DNA from: Brachyspira hampsonii 30446
Lineage (GTDB): Bacteria; Spirochaetota; Brachyspiria; Brachyspirales; Brachyspiraceae
Length of the DNA: 64,000 nucleotides
Assembly: GCF_000316195.1 (NCBI RefSeq)
Contig: NZ_JH994111.1
Location: 566,571 to 630,570, forward strand
Direction of reading: 5' to 3'
Under the pieces are notes generated by a model. That model made no database searches, was not told the origin of the DNA, and saw nothing but the letters and a program-made list of their open reading frames with translations. Both the position numbers and the translations under genes were made by a program. Shown piece after piece: positions 27,724-36,372 of the stretch; position 1 is the stretch's first letter; each line of letters opens with the position of its first letter.

Positions 27724-29079
27724 TTATTTTCCCCAAGAATCCGGATTTTTATTCCACTCCAAGGCTTTAGATAATTCTTCTTCAGTTATATACTTTTCAT
27801 CTTTAGCTATTTCCATAAGAGATGAGAAATTAGAAAGAGATGAAAATTTAATGCCGGCTTCTTCAAAGTTTTTATATGCTTTTTCAAATTCATAAGAAAA
27901 TATCGCTATAATTTCAAGCCCTATAGCCCCTTCAGCTTTAGCTGCTTCAAATGCTTTAATAGAACTTCCGCCTGTAGAAATTAAATCTTCTATCAAAATT
28001 AATTTTTTGCCACTGCATTCTGCTCCTTCTATCTGCTTTCCTCTGCCATGTTCCTTTTTTTCAGCCCTTATATAGCATAATGGTTTATTTAATTCATAAG
28101 CTATAAAAGAAGCCCAAGGTATTCCTGCAGTTGCTGTTCCTGCTATAACATCAAAATCTTTGCCTTTTAAAATATTCATAAAAGCATCAACTATAATCTT
28201 TCTTTCTTTAGGAAATCCTATTACATATCTATTATCGCAGTATATAGGGCTTTTTATTCCAGATACAAATGTAAAAGGCTCTTTAACATTAAGTTTAACT
28301 GCTTTAGTATTTAATAAAGCACTAGCTATTAATTTAGATTTTGCTTTTTTATTATTTTCTAAACCTTCAGCAATTTCTTCTACTATCATTTTGCAGGCTT
28401 TTACTCTGTCTTCATTTCTTGTAATAGGTCTTCCTACAACTAAATAATCGCATCCATTTTCAATAGCTTCCTTAGGAGTCATCACTCTTTCCTGATCATC
28501 AGTGCTTGCCCATTTAGGTCTTACTCCAGGACAAATTGTTCTGAAATTCTCTCCGCATTCTCTTTTTATTAGGGCAGCTTCTTTAGGAGAGCATACCACT
28601 CCGTCAAGTCCTGATTCTTTTCCTAATTTAGCCCAATTAACTGCCAAATCTGTAAGTGCCAAATTAGAGCTGAACATATTTTTTACATCATTTTCTGAAA
28701 GGCTTGTAAGTATTGTTACGCCTATTATTAAATTATCTTTATTAAGTTTTTTTATCTCCTCAACAGTTTTTTCCATCATTTTTTTACCGCCGCTAGTGTG
28801 TACATTAAACATAAATACATTCTGTTTAGCTGCAAATAATGAAGCCATAGCTGTTGTATTTGGTATATCATGAAATTTTAAATCTAAAAATACTTTTTTG
28901 TTTTTTCCTGCTAAATATTCTATTATTTCTCCTTTAGTGTATAAAAAGAGTTCAAGTCCTACTTTATAAAATACAGCCTCATCTCCAAGCTCATCTATAA
29001 GTTTGGCCGCTTCTCCCATAGAATTAAAATCTAATGCTATAATTAATCTTTCTTTTGGATTTTCACTTAATTTTGTCAT
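27724..29079 (-). CDS. Bifunctional OMP decarboxylase / orotate phosphoribosyltransferase (PyrF-PyrE fusion)
   Basis: A 451-residue fusion of the last two steps of UMP synthesis. Residues 1-250 are OMP decarboxylase: LIIALDFNSMGEA and VFLDLKFHDIPNTTAMA with the catalytic Lys/Asp. Residues about 255-451 are orotate phosphoribosyltransferase: KSPIYCDNR, AGTATAGIPWASFIA and the PRPP motif LILIEDLISTGGSSIKA. The order is decarboxylase first, the reverse of the eukaryotic UMP synthase. The start is ATG at 29079. It is downstream of pyrK-pyrD on the same strand with a 72-bp gap. Confidence 0.95.
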   Translation of the reverse strand: MTKLSENPKERLIIALDFNSMGEAAKLIDELGDEAVFYKVGLELFLYTKGEIIEYLAGKNKKVFLDLKFHDIPNTTAMASLFAAKQNVFMFNVHTSGGKKMMEKTVEEIKKLNKDNLIIGVTILTSLSENDVKNMFSSNLALTDLAVNWAKLGKESGLDGVVCSPKEAALIKRECGENFRTICPGVRPKWASTDDQERVMTPKEAIENGCDYLVVGRPITRNEDRVKACKMIVEEIAEGLENNKKAKSKLIASALLNTKAVKLNVKEPFTFVSGIKSPIYCDNRYVIGFPKERKIIVDAFMNILKGKDFDVIAGTATAGIPWASFIAYELNKPLCYIRAEKKEHGRGKQIEGAECSGKKLILIEDLISTGGSSIKAFEAAKAEGAIGLEIIAIFSYEFEKAYKNFEEAGIKFSSLSNFSSLMEIAKDEKYITEEELSKALEWNKNPDSWGK

Positions 29080-29151
29080 AATTTATCCTTTATAGTTATT
29101 TATAATTAAATTATTTCAAATAAGAATTGATTTTTATTTGAAAGATAAAAG

Positions 29152-30063
29152 TTATAAATGTGCTGCTCCTATTATATCTTTTATATTATCTATATTATTT
29201 TCTTTTAGATAATTATCTATTCCATTAATAACTTCTATAGGAAGCACAGGATTTGAGAATATACCTGAACCTATAGAAACTAATGAAGCCCCTGCCATTA
29301 TAAACTCCAGAGCATCATTGTAATTTGTAATGCCTCCCATACCTACAATAGGAATTTTCACAGCTTTATATATCTGATAAACCATTCTTACAGCAATAGG
29401 TCTTATACAAGCTCCTGATAATCCTCCGAATATATTTCCTAAAAGAGGTTTTCTTGTTTTAGTATCTATTTTCATTGATAAAAAAGTATTAACAAGCGAT
29501 ACACTATCAGCACCGGCATTTTCTACACTTTTTGCTATGCTTGCTATATCTGTAACATTAGGAGATAATTTTACTATAAGAGTTTTTTTTGTGAGAAGTT
29601 TTTTTACAGCTTTAGTAGTTGATTCTGCACTTTCACAGCTTGCCCCAAAAGCCATTCCTCCATTTTTTACATTAGGGCATGATATATTAAGTTCTACAAA
29701 ATCTACTCTTTCTATTTCATTTGCTATTTCTGCAACCTTCATATATTCTTCTATAGAAGCTCCGTTTATATTTAAAATTATAGGAGTATCATATTTTATA
29801 TTTTTTACTATATTATTTTTAAAATATTCTATTCCCGGATTTTCAAGCCCTATACAGTTTATCATACCAGATGGAGTTTCTGCTATTCTTGTTCCTTTAT
29901 TGCCGTCTTTTTTATCTAATGTTATTCCTTTTAAATTAACTGCTCCAAGTTCATTAACATCAAAATAATTATTATATTCTTCTCCGAATCCGAAACAGCC
30001 AGAAGAGGTTATAACATTATTTTTTAATTCTTTACCTAAAAAGTTTATATTTAATCTGCTCAT
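29152..30063 (-). CDS. pyrD: Dihydroorotate dehydrogenase B, catalytic subunit
   Basis: A 303-residue class 1B dihydroorotate dehydrogenase. The catalytic Cys is in NISCPNVKNGGMAFG, characteristic of the PyrDB type. LIVKLSPNVTDI, SLVNTFLSMKIDTKTRKP and VGMGGITNYNDALEFIMAGA (FMN phosphate site) are visible. It oxidises dihydroorotate to orotate and passes electrons through PyrK to NAD+. The pyrK gene is directly upstream with a 15-bp gap, so the heterotetramer subunits are coexpressed. Confidence 0.95.
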   Translation of the reverse strand: MSRLNINFLGKELKNNVITSSGCFGFGEEYNNYFDVNELGAVNLKGITLDKKDGNKGTRIAETPSGMINCIGLENPGIEYFKNNIVKNIKYDTPIILNINGASIEEYMKVAEIANEIERVDFVELNISCPNVKNGGMAFGASCESAESTTKAVKKLLTKKTLIVKLSPNVTDIASIAKSVENAGADSVSLVNTFLSMKIDTKTRKPLLGNIFGGLSGACIRPIAVRMVYQIYKAVKIPIVGMGGITNYNDALEFIMAGASLVSIGSGIFSNPVLPIEVINGIDNYLKENNIDNIKDIIGAAHL

Positions 30064-30078
30064 AATAGTATCCGTTAT

Positions 30079-30852
30079 TTAAATATTTAATAATTTAGAA
30101 TCAAATACAGGTCCGTCATAGCAAACCTTTTTTAATGCATATCCATTTTCAGAATTAATATCTTTTATTTCTATATTACAGCCTAAACATGCATTAACTC
30201 CGCAAGCCATTCTCTCTTCAAGAGAAGCATAGCAAAGTATATTATTCTCATTAGCTATATTTACTATTCCTTTCATCATAATAGTAGGTCCGCATGTATA
30301 TATAATATCAAATTTTTTTTGTTTTAATAATTCTTTTGTTTTGTCTACTGTATTGCATTTATCTCCCACAGAGCCGTCATCTGTTGTGATGTATAAGTCA
30401 ATACTGCTTGTATCAAATCTTGTTATTATTTTTATTGCACTTTCATTAGCTCCGCCCATTATTAAAGTTATAGAGTTATCATTTTTTAACAATTTTTCTA
30501 TTAATAATTTAAATGGAGCTATCCCCATTCCGCCTGCAGCTAATAATATTTTTTTATCTTTTATTTCGCTGTTAAATCCATTACCCAAAGGTCCTTGAAT
30601 ATTAATAATATCATCTTTTTCTAACTTTGATAAATATTTTGTACCTTCACCCTTTACTTGATAATAAAACTCTAATATATCATTATCAATATAATGAATA
30701 CTTATAGGGCGTCTTAAAAATGTACTGCTTTTAAGCATGAAAAATTGACCTTCTTTTGCATGTTTACAGCTTTCTTTAGACTTTACTTTAAGTAAATACT
30801 TATCATCTGATATTTGTATATTATCTGTTATAATGCAATCTTCTAAAAACAT
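30079..30852 (-). CDS. pyrK: Dihydroorotate dehydrogenase electron-transfer subunit
   Basis: A 257-residue PyrK. The FAD domain shows FLRRPISIHY and an NAD site near AAGGMGIAPFKLLIEKL. The [2Fe-2S] cysteines lie in MACGVNACLGCNIEI with a fourth in KKVCYDGPVF. It delivers electrons from PyrD to NAD+. I start at ATG 30852, with AAAGG about seven bases upstream; a TTG 15 bases earlier overlaps that site. The leader contains a terminator-like hairpin (30883-30921), so expression may be attenuated. Confidence 0.93.
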   Translation of the reverse strand: MFLEDCIITDNIQISDDKYLLKVKSKESCKHAKEGQFFMLKSSTFLRRPISIHYIDNDILEFYYQVKGEGTKYLSKLEKDDIINIQGPLGNGFNSEIKDKKILLAAGGMGIAPFKLLIEKLLKNDNSITLIMGGANESAIKIITRFDTSSIDLYITTDDGSVGDKCNTVDKTKELLKQKKFDIIYTCGPTIMMKGIVNIANENNILCYASLEERMACGVNACLGCNIEIKDINSENGYALKKVCYDGPVFDSKLLNI

Positions 30853-30875
30853 TTTTTTACCTTTCAATTTTTTTC

Positions 30876-30921
30876 TATAAAAAAAGAATACATCTTCTTT
30901 TTATAGAAGATTGTATTCTTT
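30876..30921 (-). promoter_or_regulatory. Attenuator-like intrinsic terminator in the pyrK leader
   Basis: On the minus strand a 16-17-bp stem (arms 30921-30905 and 30898-30883, one bulged T) is followed at once by TTTTTTTA. The T-run ends about 25 bases before pyrK. No gene lies upstream on this strand, because the neighbour at 31106 is divergent. The hairpin is therefore inside the pyr leader rather than after another gene, the position of a transcription attenuator. I did not identify an antiterminator or a PyrR-binding element. Confidence 0.55.
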
Positions 30922-30981
30922 GAAAATCTATTTTTTAAAAATTATTATGCAAAAAATAAATAATATCTTTCATGAAAATTG

Positions 30982-31009
30982 AATATATCATATATCTATA
31001 AAAATTCAA
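30982..31009 (-). promoter_or_regulatory. Putative promoter of the pyrK-pyrD-pyrFE operon
   Basis: Minus-strand TTGAAT (31009-31004) and TATATT (30987-30982) with a 16-base spacer. Transcription from here would give a leader of about 120 nucleotides containing the attenuator-like hairpin. Confidence 0.4.
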
Positions 31010-31105
31010 GTACGGCATTAAAATAATTTTTTATCTTACTATTGCATATTATAGATAAAATTGTTATTTTAAAAACTAAATGAATAAAAGTTTAAAAGGT
31101 TAAAA

Positions 31106-31609
31106 ATGAAAAACTATATTTTAATTTTTTTATTGCTGGTGATAATATCTTGTAATAATACTGCTACTAACCCTAGTAATGATAACACTTCAAATACTGA
31201 TTCAAATAATAATTCAATAAGTGCTGATGCTCAGGAAGTATTCGGCTTAGTTAATCAAGAAAGAATCAAAGCAGGACTTACAGAATATAAATTAGATGCC
31301 AAATTATGTGAAGCTGCAAACCAAAGAGCTAAAGAAATAGTAGATAAATATGATCATGTAAGACCTGACGGAAGAGAATGGGATACAGTGCTTGATGAAT
31401 ATGGATTTAATTCAAAAGCTTATATTAGAGGAGAGAATATAGTTGCTATGAGGGAAAGTGCTTCTTCAGCTATGAATGCTTGGATGAACTCTCAAGGGCA
31501 TAAAGACAATATTTTAGCTGATTATTATACAACTATTGGTATTGGGGTTTATGAGTATAATGGAAGTAAGTATTGGGTTCAGATTTTTTTGAGTGATTCT
31601 TTTATTTAA
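31106..31609 (+). CDS. CAP/SCP-domain lipoprotein (YkwD-like)
   Basis: A 167-residue lipoprotein. The signal peptide ends VIISC, giving lipidated Cys16, followed by an Asn/Ser/Thr-rich spacer to about residue 45. The rest is a bacterial CAP domain: VFGLVNQERIKAGL, KLCEAANQRAKEIV, YDHVRPDGREWDTVL with the conserved His, ENIV and WMNSQGHKDNIL with the second His. Function of bacterial CAP proteins is unsettled. It stands alone, divergent from the pyr operon, with a bidirectional terminator after it. Confidence 0.88.
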   Translation: MKNYILIFLLLVIISCNNTATNPSNDNTSNTDSNNNSISADAQEVFGLVNQERIKAGLTEYKLDAKLCEAANQRAKEIVDKYDHVRPDGREWDTVLDEYGFNSKAYIRGENIVAMRESASSAMNAWMNSQGHKDNILADYYTTIGIGVYEYNGSKYWVQIFLSDSFI

Positions 31610-31620
31610 TTAAAAATAAA

Positions 31621-31665
31621 AAATACTATCTTCTTCATTATTTATAAGAAAATAGTATTTTTCTA
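31621..31665. terminator. Bidirectional terminator between the CAP lipoprotein and the Fe-S protein
   Basis: AAATACTATCTTCTT (31621-31635) pairs with AAGAAAATAGTATTT (31646-31660) with one mismatch. T-rich runs follow on both strands, serving the two convergent genes. Confidence 0.75.
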
Positions 31666-31696
31666 TTTATTAAACTATTTTTAATAAAAATATATA

Positions 31697-32509
31697 TTAA
31701 ATAATATTTCCGTCTATTGAAATTATATATTCTTTAATTATTATATTTTTATTAGCAATTTCAAGAGCCTTCTGCACTATCATTTCAACTCCTCCGCAGC
31801 AAGGAACTTCCATTCTTACTATAGATATAGATTTGATATTTTTATTTGTAAATATGTTAGTTAATTTTTCTATATATTCATCTACATATGTATCTAGTTT
31901 AGGACAGAACATTAAAAGAGTTTTATTTTTCAAAAATCTTGAATGAAAATTAGGATAAGAAAAAGGCACGCAGTCAGCAGCTATTAATAAATCAGCATTG
32001 TCTAAATAATTAGCATTAGGGTTCATTAATTTTAATTGTATAGGCCAATTTCTTAATTCAGAACTTATTTGTATATTATTATTATTTTCTCCTCTAAATT
32101 GATTTCTCATATCTTTTTGCATACTTCCCTCACATCCGCAGGCTTTATTTTCTTCCATATTTGGAACCTCCATATTATTATCTTTTAAATAGTTTACAGC
32201 TTCATTAAATAGCTTATCTTCTCCATGATCTCTTAAATGTTCAAGATGTGCTTTTATTACATTAACTCCGCCTTTTACAATATTTTCCATTACTTTGCTT
32301 TCATCATATTCTTCGGCTTCTCTCTCTTCTATTTCCATAGCATTCTCAGGACAAGCCTTTATACAAGCACCAAGCCCATCGCAGAATAAATCGCTTATAA
32401 GTCTGGCTTTTCCGTCTATTACCTGCAAAGCTCCCTCAGGACAGTCTGGTATACATACTCCACATCCTGTGCATTTATCTTCATCTATTTTTATTATTCT
32501 TCTTTTCAT
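31697..32509 (-). CDS. Ferredoxin-domain protein with C-terminal cysteine domain
   Basis: A 270-residue protein. The N-terminus is a 2x[4Fe-4S] ferredoxin, CTGCGVCIPDCPEGAL and CDGLGACIKACPENAM. After a helical spacer comes CGCEGSMQ (about residue 123) and then a domain with ADCVPFSYPNFH, FCPKLD and VPCCGGVEMIVQKAL. Homologous proteins are common in anaerobes, and an electron-transfer or Fe-S sensing role is plausible. No reaction is established. No partner oxidoreductase is adjacent; it is convergent with the CAP lipoprotein and divergent from the Bat genes. Confidence 0.75.
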   Translation of the reverse strand: MKRRIIKIDEDKCTGCGVCIPDCPEGALQVIDGKARLISDLFCDGLGACIKACPENAMEIEEREAEEYDESKVMENIVKGGVNVIKAHLEHLRDHGEDKLFNEAVNYLKDNNMEVPNMEENKACGCEGSMQKDMRNQFRGENNNNIQISSELRNWPIQLKLMNPNANYLDNADLLIAADCVPFSYPNFHSRFLKNKTLLMFCPKLDTYVDEYIEKLTNIFTNKNIKSISIVRMEVPCCGGVEMIVQKALEIANKNIIIKEYIISIDGNII

Positions 32510-32727
32510 CTACAATATCCTATATTATTTTGTGATATCTTTTAGCAGAATAATAGAATATTTATATATAAAATTCTATTGCTAAGGCAACATATTAATT
32601 AAAAATAACAGCATAGTTTTTTTAATATATTTTAAACATAATGGTTATTATTATCAAAGATTAGCATATTGATATTATACTAAATATAGGTATAATATTA
32701 ACAATATTTTATATAAATGGAAATATT

Positions 32728-33771
32728 ATGTTTTTTGGAGATTTTAAATTTATAATTTTGTATGTATTTCTTCCTGTGCTTATAATTTTATTTATTATGT
32801 CAAGGAGAAAAGTACATAAGGTTTTATCAATATTTACTAAAAACTTGAATTTTCAAAATGATAAAAACTATAAAAGAATATCAAATTTAAGAATATTTTC
32901 TATTATATTTATGATACTTGCATCTGCCAGCTTAATATTTGCTTTGATGCAGCCTAAATGGGGAATAATAGAGCAGAAAATAAAAACAGATAATTACATG
33001 GTAACTATAGCATTAGATTTGTCAAGATCTATGGATGCTGATGATGTATGGCCTTCCAGACTTGAAAGGGCTAAATTAGAAATAGAAAAATTTGTAAAAA
33101 CAACCGATAATTTATCTGTTGCATTAGTTGGTTTTGCAGGAACAAGTTTTATAGCTTCGCCTTTTACTCAGGATATGGAAACTTTTACTTATATACTTGA
33201 TAATTTGACAACTAAATCTGTTACTTTGCAAGGTACTAGAATATCAGATGCTTTAGTTACTGCCAAAAATACTTTTAATGTAGATGCGGTTAGTAAAAAA
33301 TCCATTATATTGATAACTGACGGCGAGGATCATGGCGGTTATTTTGATGACATATTAAAACAATTAAATGAGATGAATGTCAGTGTATATACTGTAGGTG
33401 TTGGGACTGAAGCAGGGGCTAGTATAAGTACCGATTTAGGAGTAAGAGAAAAATCTGTTATTTCAAAAAGAGATGATAATACATTAAAGTTAATAGCTGA
33501 TTCCACTCATGGAAAAAGTTATATTGCAGAAAATGTTTCGCTTGAAAGTATATTTAATGATATGAAGCAGAATATGGATAGTGTTTCGTCTGTGAGAAAT
33601 AATAGAAGCTATAAAGAAAGATTTCAAATATTTTTAGCTATTTCTGCAGGTCTGATATTTTTGGCAAGTATATTCAGTATTTTAACTCAATTAAAGGTGA
33701 GGGAAACTATTAAAAAGAAAATAATAAAAGAGAAAATACTCAATAGAAAATCTGAAGTTAGTAATTATTAA
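32728..33771 (+). CDS. BatA/BatB-type von Willebrand A domain membrane protein
   Basis: A 347-residue protein with an N-terminal membrane segment (about 8-26), a second near 55-72, a VWA domain and a C-terminal helix near 300-325. The MIDAS motif is complete: DLSRSMDADD, a Thr in LQGTRISDAL and TDGEDHGG. Bat proteins form a periplasm-facing complex tied to aerotolerance in Bacteroides and to stress tolerance in Leptospira. Only one VWA gene is present, whereas many operons have both BatA and BatB, and no MoxR ATPase gene precedes it. The next gene starts after 14 bp. Confidence 0.88.
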   Translation: MFFGDFKFIILYVFLPVLIILFIMSRRKVHKVLSIFTKNLNFQNDKNYKRISNLRIFSIIFMILASASLIFALMQPKWGIIEQKIKTDNYMVTIALDLSRSMDADDVWPSRLERAKLEIEKFVKTTDNLSVALVGFAGTSFIASPFTQDMETFTYILDNLTTKSVTLQGTRISDALVTAKNTFNVDAVSKKSIILITDGEDHGGYFDDILKQLNEMNVSVYTVGVGTEAGASISTDLGVREKSVISKRDDNTLKLIADSTHGKSYIAENVSLESIFNDMKQNMDSVSSVRNNRSYKERFQIFLAISAGLIFLASIFSILTQLKVRETIKKKIIKEKILNRKSEVSNY

Positions 33772-33785
33772 GAGGAATTATTAAA

Positions 33786-34661
33786 ATGAAAAAATGCAGC
33801 TTATTAATTATAATATTTTTATTCAGCTTTATTTCAAATATATATGCTTTTTCATTCAATGAGTTTACTGCAAAACTTGATGTGGACAGAGCAAACAGAC
33901 TTATGAAGAAAGGAGATTATGACGGAGCCGTAACCTTATATGAAAAGGCTTTAAGCAAAGTACCAAATTCGCCTGAAATATTTTATAATATGGGTACCAC
34001 TATGTCTTCTATAGGAGATATGAATAGTGCTGTACAATTATTTGATATGGCTAAAAAAAGTTTTACAGATAATACTAGTAAAGAAATGAAAAGTTCTGTA
34101 TATTATAATGCAGGATTAACTAGGATTGAAATGAAGGATTATCAGGGTGCCATAAATGAATTGGTAGAATCTCTTGTGAATACTCCTAATGATAACAATT
34201 CAAAAAGGGCATTAGAATATGCACAAAAAAGATTAGAAGAACAAAAGCAGAATAATAATACAGGTCCAAGCAGTCAGCAGAATCAAGATCAGGACGGACA
34301 AAGTGATAATAATAACAGCGGTTCAGGAAATAATGATCAAAATAATCAAGATAATCAGAATAATGATAATCAAGGCGATCAAAATAGCAATAATCAAAAT
34401 AATCAGGACAATCAGAACAACGACAATCAGCAAAATCAAAATAACCAAAATAGCGGCGGAAATAATGATAATCAGAATAACAATGGCGGAGATAATAATC
34501 AGGATAATCAAAATAATAATGGTGGGAACAATAATCAAAATGACAATCAGGACAGTAAATCTGATATAGACAGATTATTAGAATCTTTAAGGCAGTATAG
34601 AAAAGATAAAGATAATGGAGATCAGTATTATGGCGGAGGCAGAATTGATAAGGATTGGTAA
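33786..34661 (+). CDS. BatC-like TPR protein with Asn/Gln/Asp-rich tail
   Basis: A 291-residue secreted or membrane-anchored protein (signal segment 1-22). Residues about 35-155 hold three TPR units: ANRLMKKGDYDGAVTLYEKA, SPEIFYNMGTTMSSIGDM and YNAGLTRIEMKDYQGAINEL. Residues about 158-258 are a low-complexity run of Asn, Gln, Asp and Gly, then a short basic-acidic end (IDRLLESLRQYRKDKD). BatC in Leptospira and Bacteroides has the TPR region and a variable low-complexity tail. Its end overlaps the ribosome-binding site and start of batD. Confidence 0.8.
   Translation: MKKCSLLIIIFLFSFISNIYAFSFNEFTAKLDVDRANRLMKKGDYDGAVTLYEKALSKVPNSPEIFYNMGTTMSSIGDMNSAVQLFDMAKKSFTDNTSKEMKSSVYYNAGLTRIEMKDYQGAINELVESLVNTPNDNNSKRALEYAQKRLEEQKQNNNTGPSSQQNQDQDGQSDNNNSGSGNNDQNNQDNQNNDNQGDQNSNNQNNQDNQNNDNQQNQNNQNSGGNNDNQNNNGGDNNQDNQNNNGGNNNQNDNQDSKSDIDRLLESLRQYRKDKDNGDQYYGGGRIDKDW
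34252..34557 (+). repeat. Low-complexity Asn/Gln/Asp-coding tract inside the BatC-like gene
   Basis: About 300 bases of near-repetitive AAT, AAC, CAG, CAA and GAT codons. The tract is open in several frames on both strands, which produces spurious ORFs. Slippage-prone units could make the length vary between strains. Confidence 0.7.
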
Positions 34662-36348
34662 TACAGCTTTAAAATATATATTGGCAGTATTTTTTATTGC
34701 TTGTTCATCTTTATTTTCTCAAACCAGCATCAATGCAAAAATATCAGACACTAAAGTTGGTGTAGGCGAGGTATTCACTGTATCCGTAACTATAGATAAT
34801 AGTACAGGAAGAGTTTTAATAGATGATATGCCTGGGCTTACATTAAGAGGCACATCTCAGTCAATAAATATGATGTATTCTTCAGGTACTTTCAAATCTA
34901 TAAAAACATATAATTTTACTTATGTTGCTAATAGCGAAGGTAAATATAAATTTGATAATATAACTGTAAAAATTAATAATAGAACTTATATATCCAATCC
35001 TGTAGAAATAGAAGTTGTAAAAGCTCCTACTAGAAATGATGATTCTTATACTCCAAGCGGAAACAGATTCAATGATTTTATGAATTATTCAGATGATATA
35101 TATGTGGATAATATTATTAATAAAAAAGAAGTATATCTGTATGAACCTATATACATAACACAAAAGGCTTATACTCATATTCCTGTTACAGTGCTTGGTT
35201 TTTCTAAGATACCTGACAGAACAGATTTTATTTCATATTCGGATTCTTCAAAGTATAATACTTTTACTGAAATAATAGACGGAAAGAGAGTAAGCAGCAT
35301 ACCATTAAAAAGAGAAGTGCTTTATCCTGTAAAAACAGGTACAAAGGATATATTAACTACTCCATTTGTTTTTGAAAAAGACGGTATGTTTTATGACAGA
35401 GTACAGTACGGAGAAGACACTTTTTCTGTAAAAGTTATTCCGCTTCCTGATAGAAAAGGTTTTGAAAATTTTTCAGGTGCAGTTGGAAATTTTATCTTTA
35501 CTGCAAAGGCAAATAAAACCAATGTTGCTGTCGGAGAGGAGCTTTTAATTACAATGGAAGTTACCGGTGAGGGTAATACTTCTATAATAACAATGCCGAA
35601 TATTAATGATAATATTACAAATTATTTTTCTGTTTATCAGCCTAAAATATATGAAACTAATTGGTTTGATGATAATAAAATGCTTGGCAGAAAAGTTAAG
35701 GAGTATATTTTAGTAGCTAAAAATGAAGGAGCTTCTTCGATTGCAAGTATTAATTTCTGTTATTTCTCTCCTAATGATAAAGCTTATACTAATATACATT
35801 CTAATCCGATAAGTTTAACAATATCAGGAAATAAAATTAATAATAATTCATTTGTTAATAATGACGGTGAAGAAATAAATACAATAGCTTTGAGAGATAC
35901 ATATCTGAAAGAAGATAAAAATTTTAAAGTATTAAGTATTAATATAGTTTATATTTATATATTAATATTGATAATTGCTGCTTTGATTATTTACAATGCC
36001 AAAAAATTTAATAATATAAAATTTTCATTTGCTAAAAAATATAATAAAGATAATAGTATAAATGATATTTTAAATTATTATAATTCTAATAATAGAAAAG
36101 AGTACTGCAAATCTGTAGAAAATCTTTTATTAACTGAAATAAATAATAAATTTAATATACAATATGATAATGTTTTTTATGATAAATTAAAAGATTATAT
36201 TGATTATGAAAAGGCTGATGAAATAAAAAATATAATTGACAGATGTAACTTTGAATTATATTCAGGAAAATCTTCAGGCAATGAAGATTATCATACAAAA
36301 TCCATAGAATTAATAAAATATATAAAAGAATTAAAAATTAAAAAATGA
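34645..36348 (+). CDS. batD: BatD-like oxygen-tolerance protein
   Basis: A 567-residue protein: signal peptide (1-26, ending SLFSQ), a long beta-rich periplasmic part and a membrane helix near 435-455 before a cytoplasmic tail. The BatD signature appears in INAKISDTKVGVGEVFTVSV near the N-terminus and repeats at KTNVAVGEELLITMEVTGEG, two Ig-like domains. I choose TTG at 34645, five bases after GGCGGAGG. In-frame ATGs at 34615 and 34630 lie upstream of that site and would add sequence that ill fits a signal peptide. The start lies inside the end of the BatC-like gene, so translation is coupled. Confidence 0.82.
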   Translation: MIRIGNTALKYILAVFFIACSSLFSQTSINAKISDTKVGVGEVFTVSVTIDNSTGRVLIDDMPGLTLRGTSQSINMMYSSGTFKSIKTYNFTYVANSEGKYKFDNITVKINNRTYISNPVEIEVVKAPTRNDDSYTPSGNRFNDFMNYSDDIYVDNIINKKEVYLYEPIYITQKAYTHIPVTVLGFSKIPDRTDFISYSDSSKYNTFTEIIDGKRVSSIPLKREVLYPVKTGTKDILTTPFVFEKDGMFYDRVQYGEDTFSVKVIPLPDRKGFENFSGAVGNFIFTAKANKTNVAVGEELLITMEVTGEGNTSIITMPNINDNITNYFSVYQPKIYETNWFDDNKMLGRKVKEYILVAKNEGASSIASINFCYFSPNDKAYTNIHSNPISLTISGNKINNNSFVNNDGEEINTIALRDTYLKEDKNFKVLSINIVYIYILILIIAALIIYNAKKFNNIKFSFAKKYNKDNSINDILNYYNSNNRKEYCKSVENLLLTEINNKFNIQYDNVFYDKLKDYIDYEKADEIKNIIDRCNFELYSGKSSGNEDYHTKSIELIKYIKELKIKK

Positions 36349-36372
36349 ATTTTATGATAGGTATATATTGAT

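Noticed and set aside
34303-34569. Long open frames on both strands overlapping the BatC-like gene
   Set aside because: They are by-products of the repetitive Asn/Gln-coding tract, with Ile-rich low-complexity translations and no plausible protein features or ribosome-binding sites.
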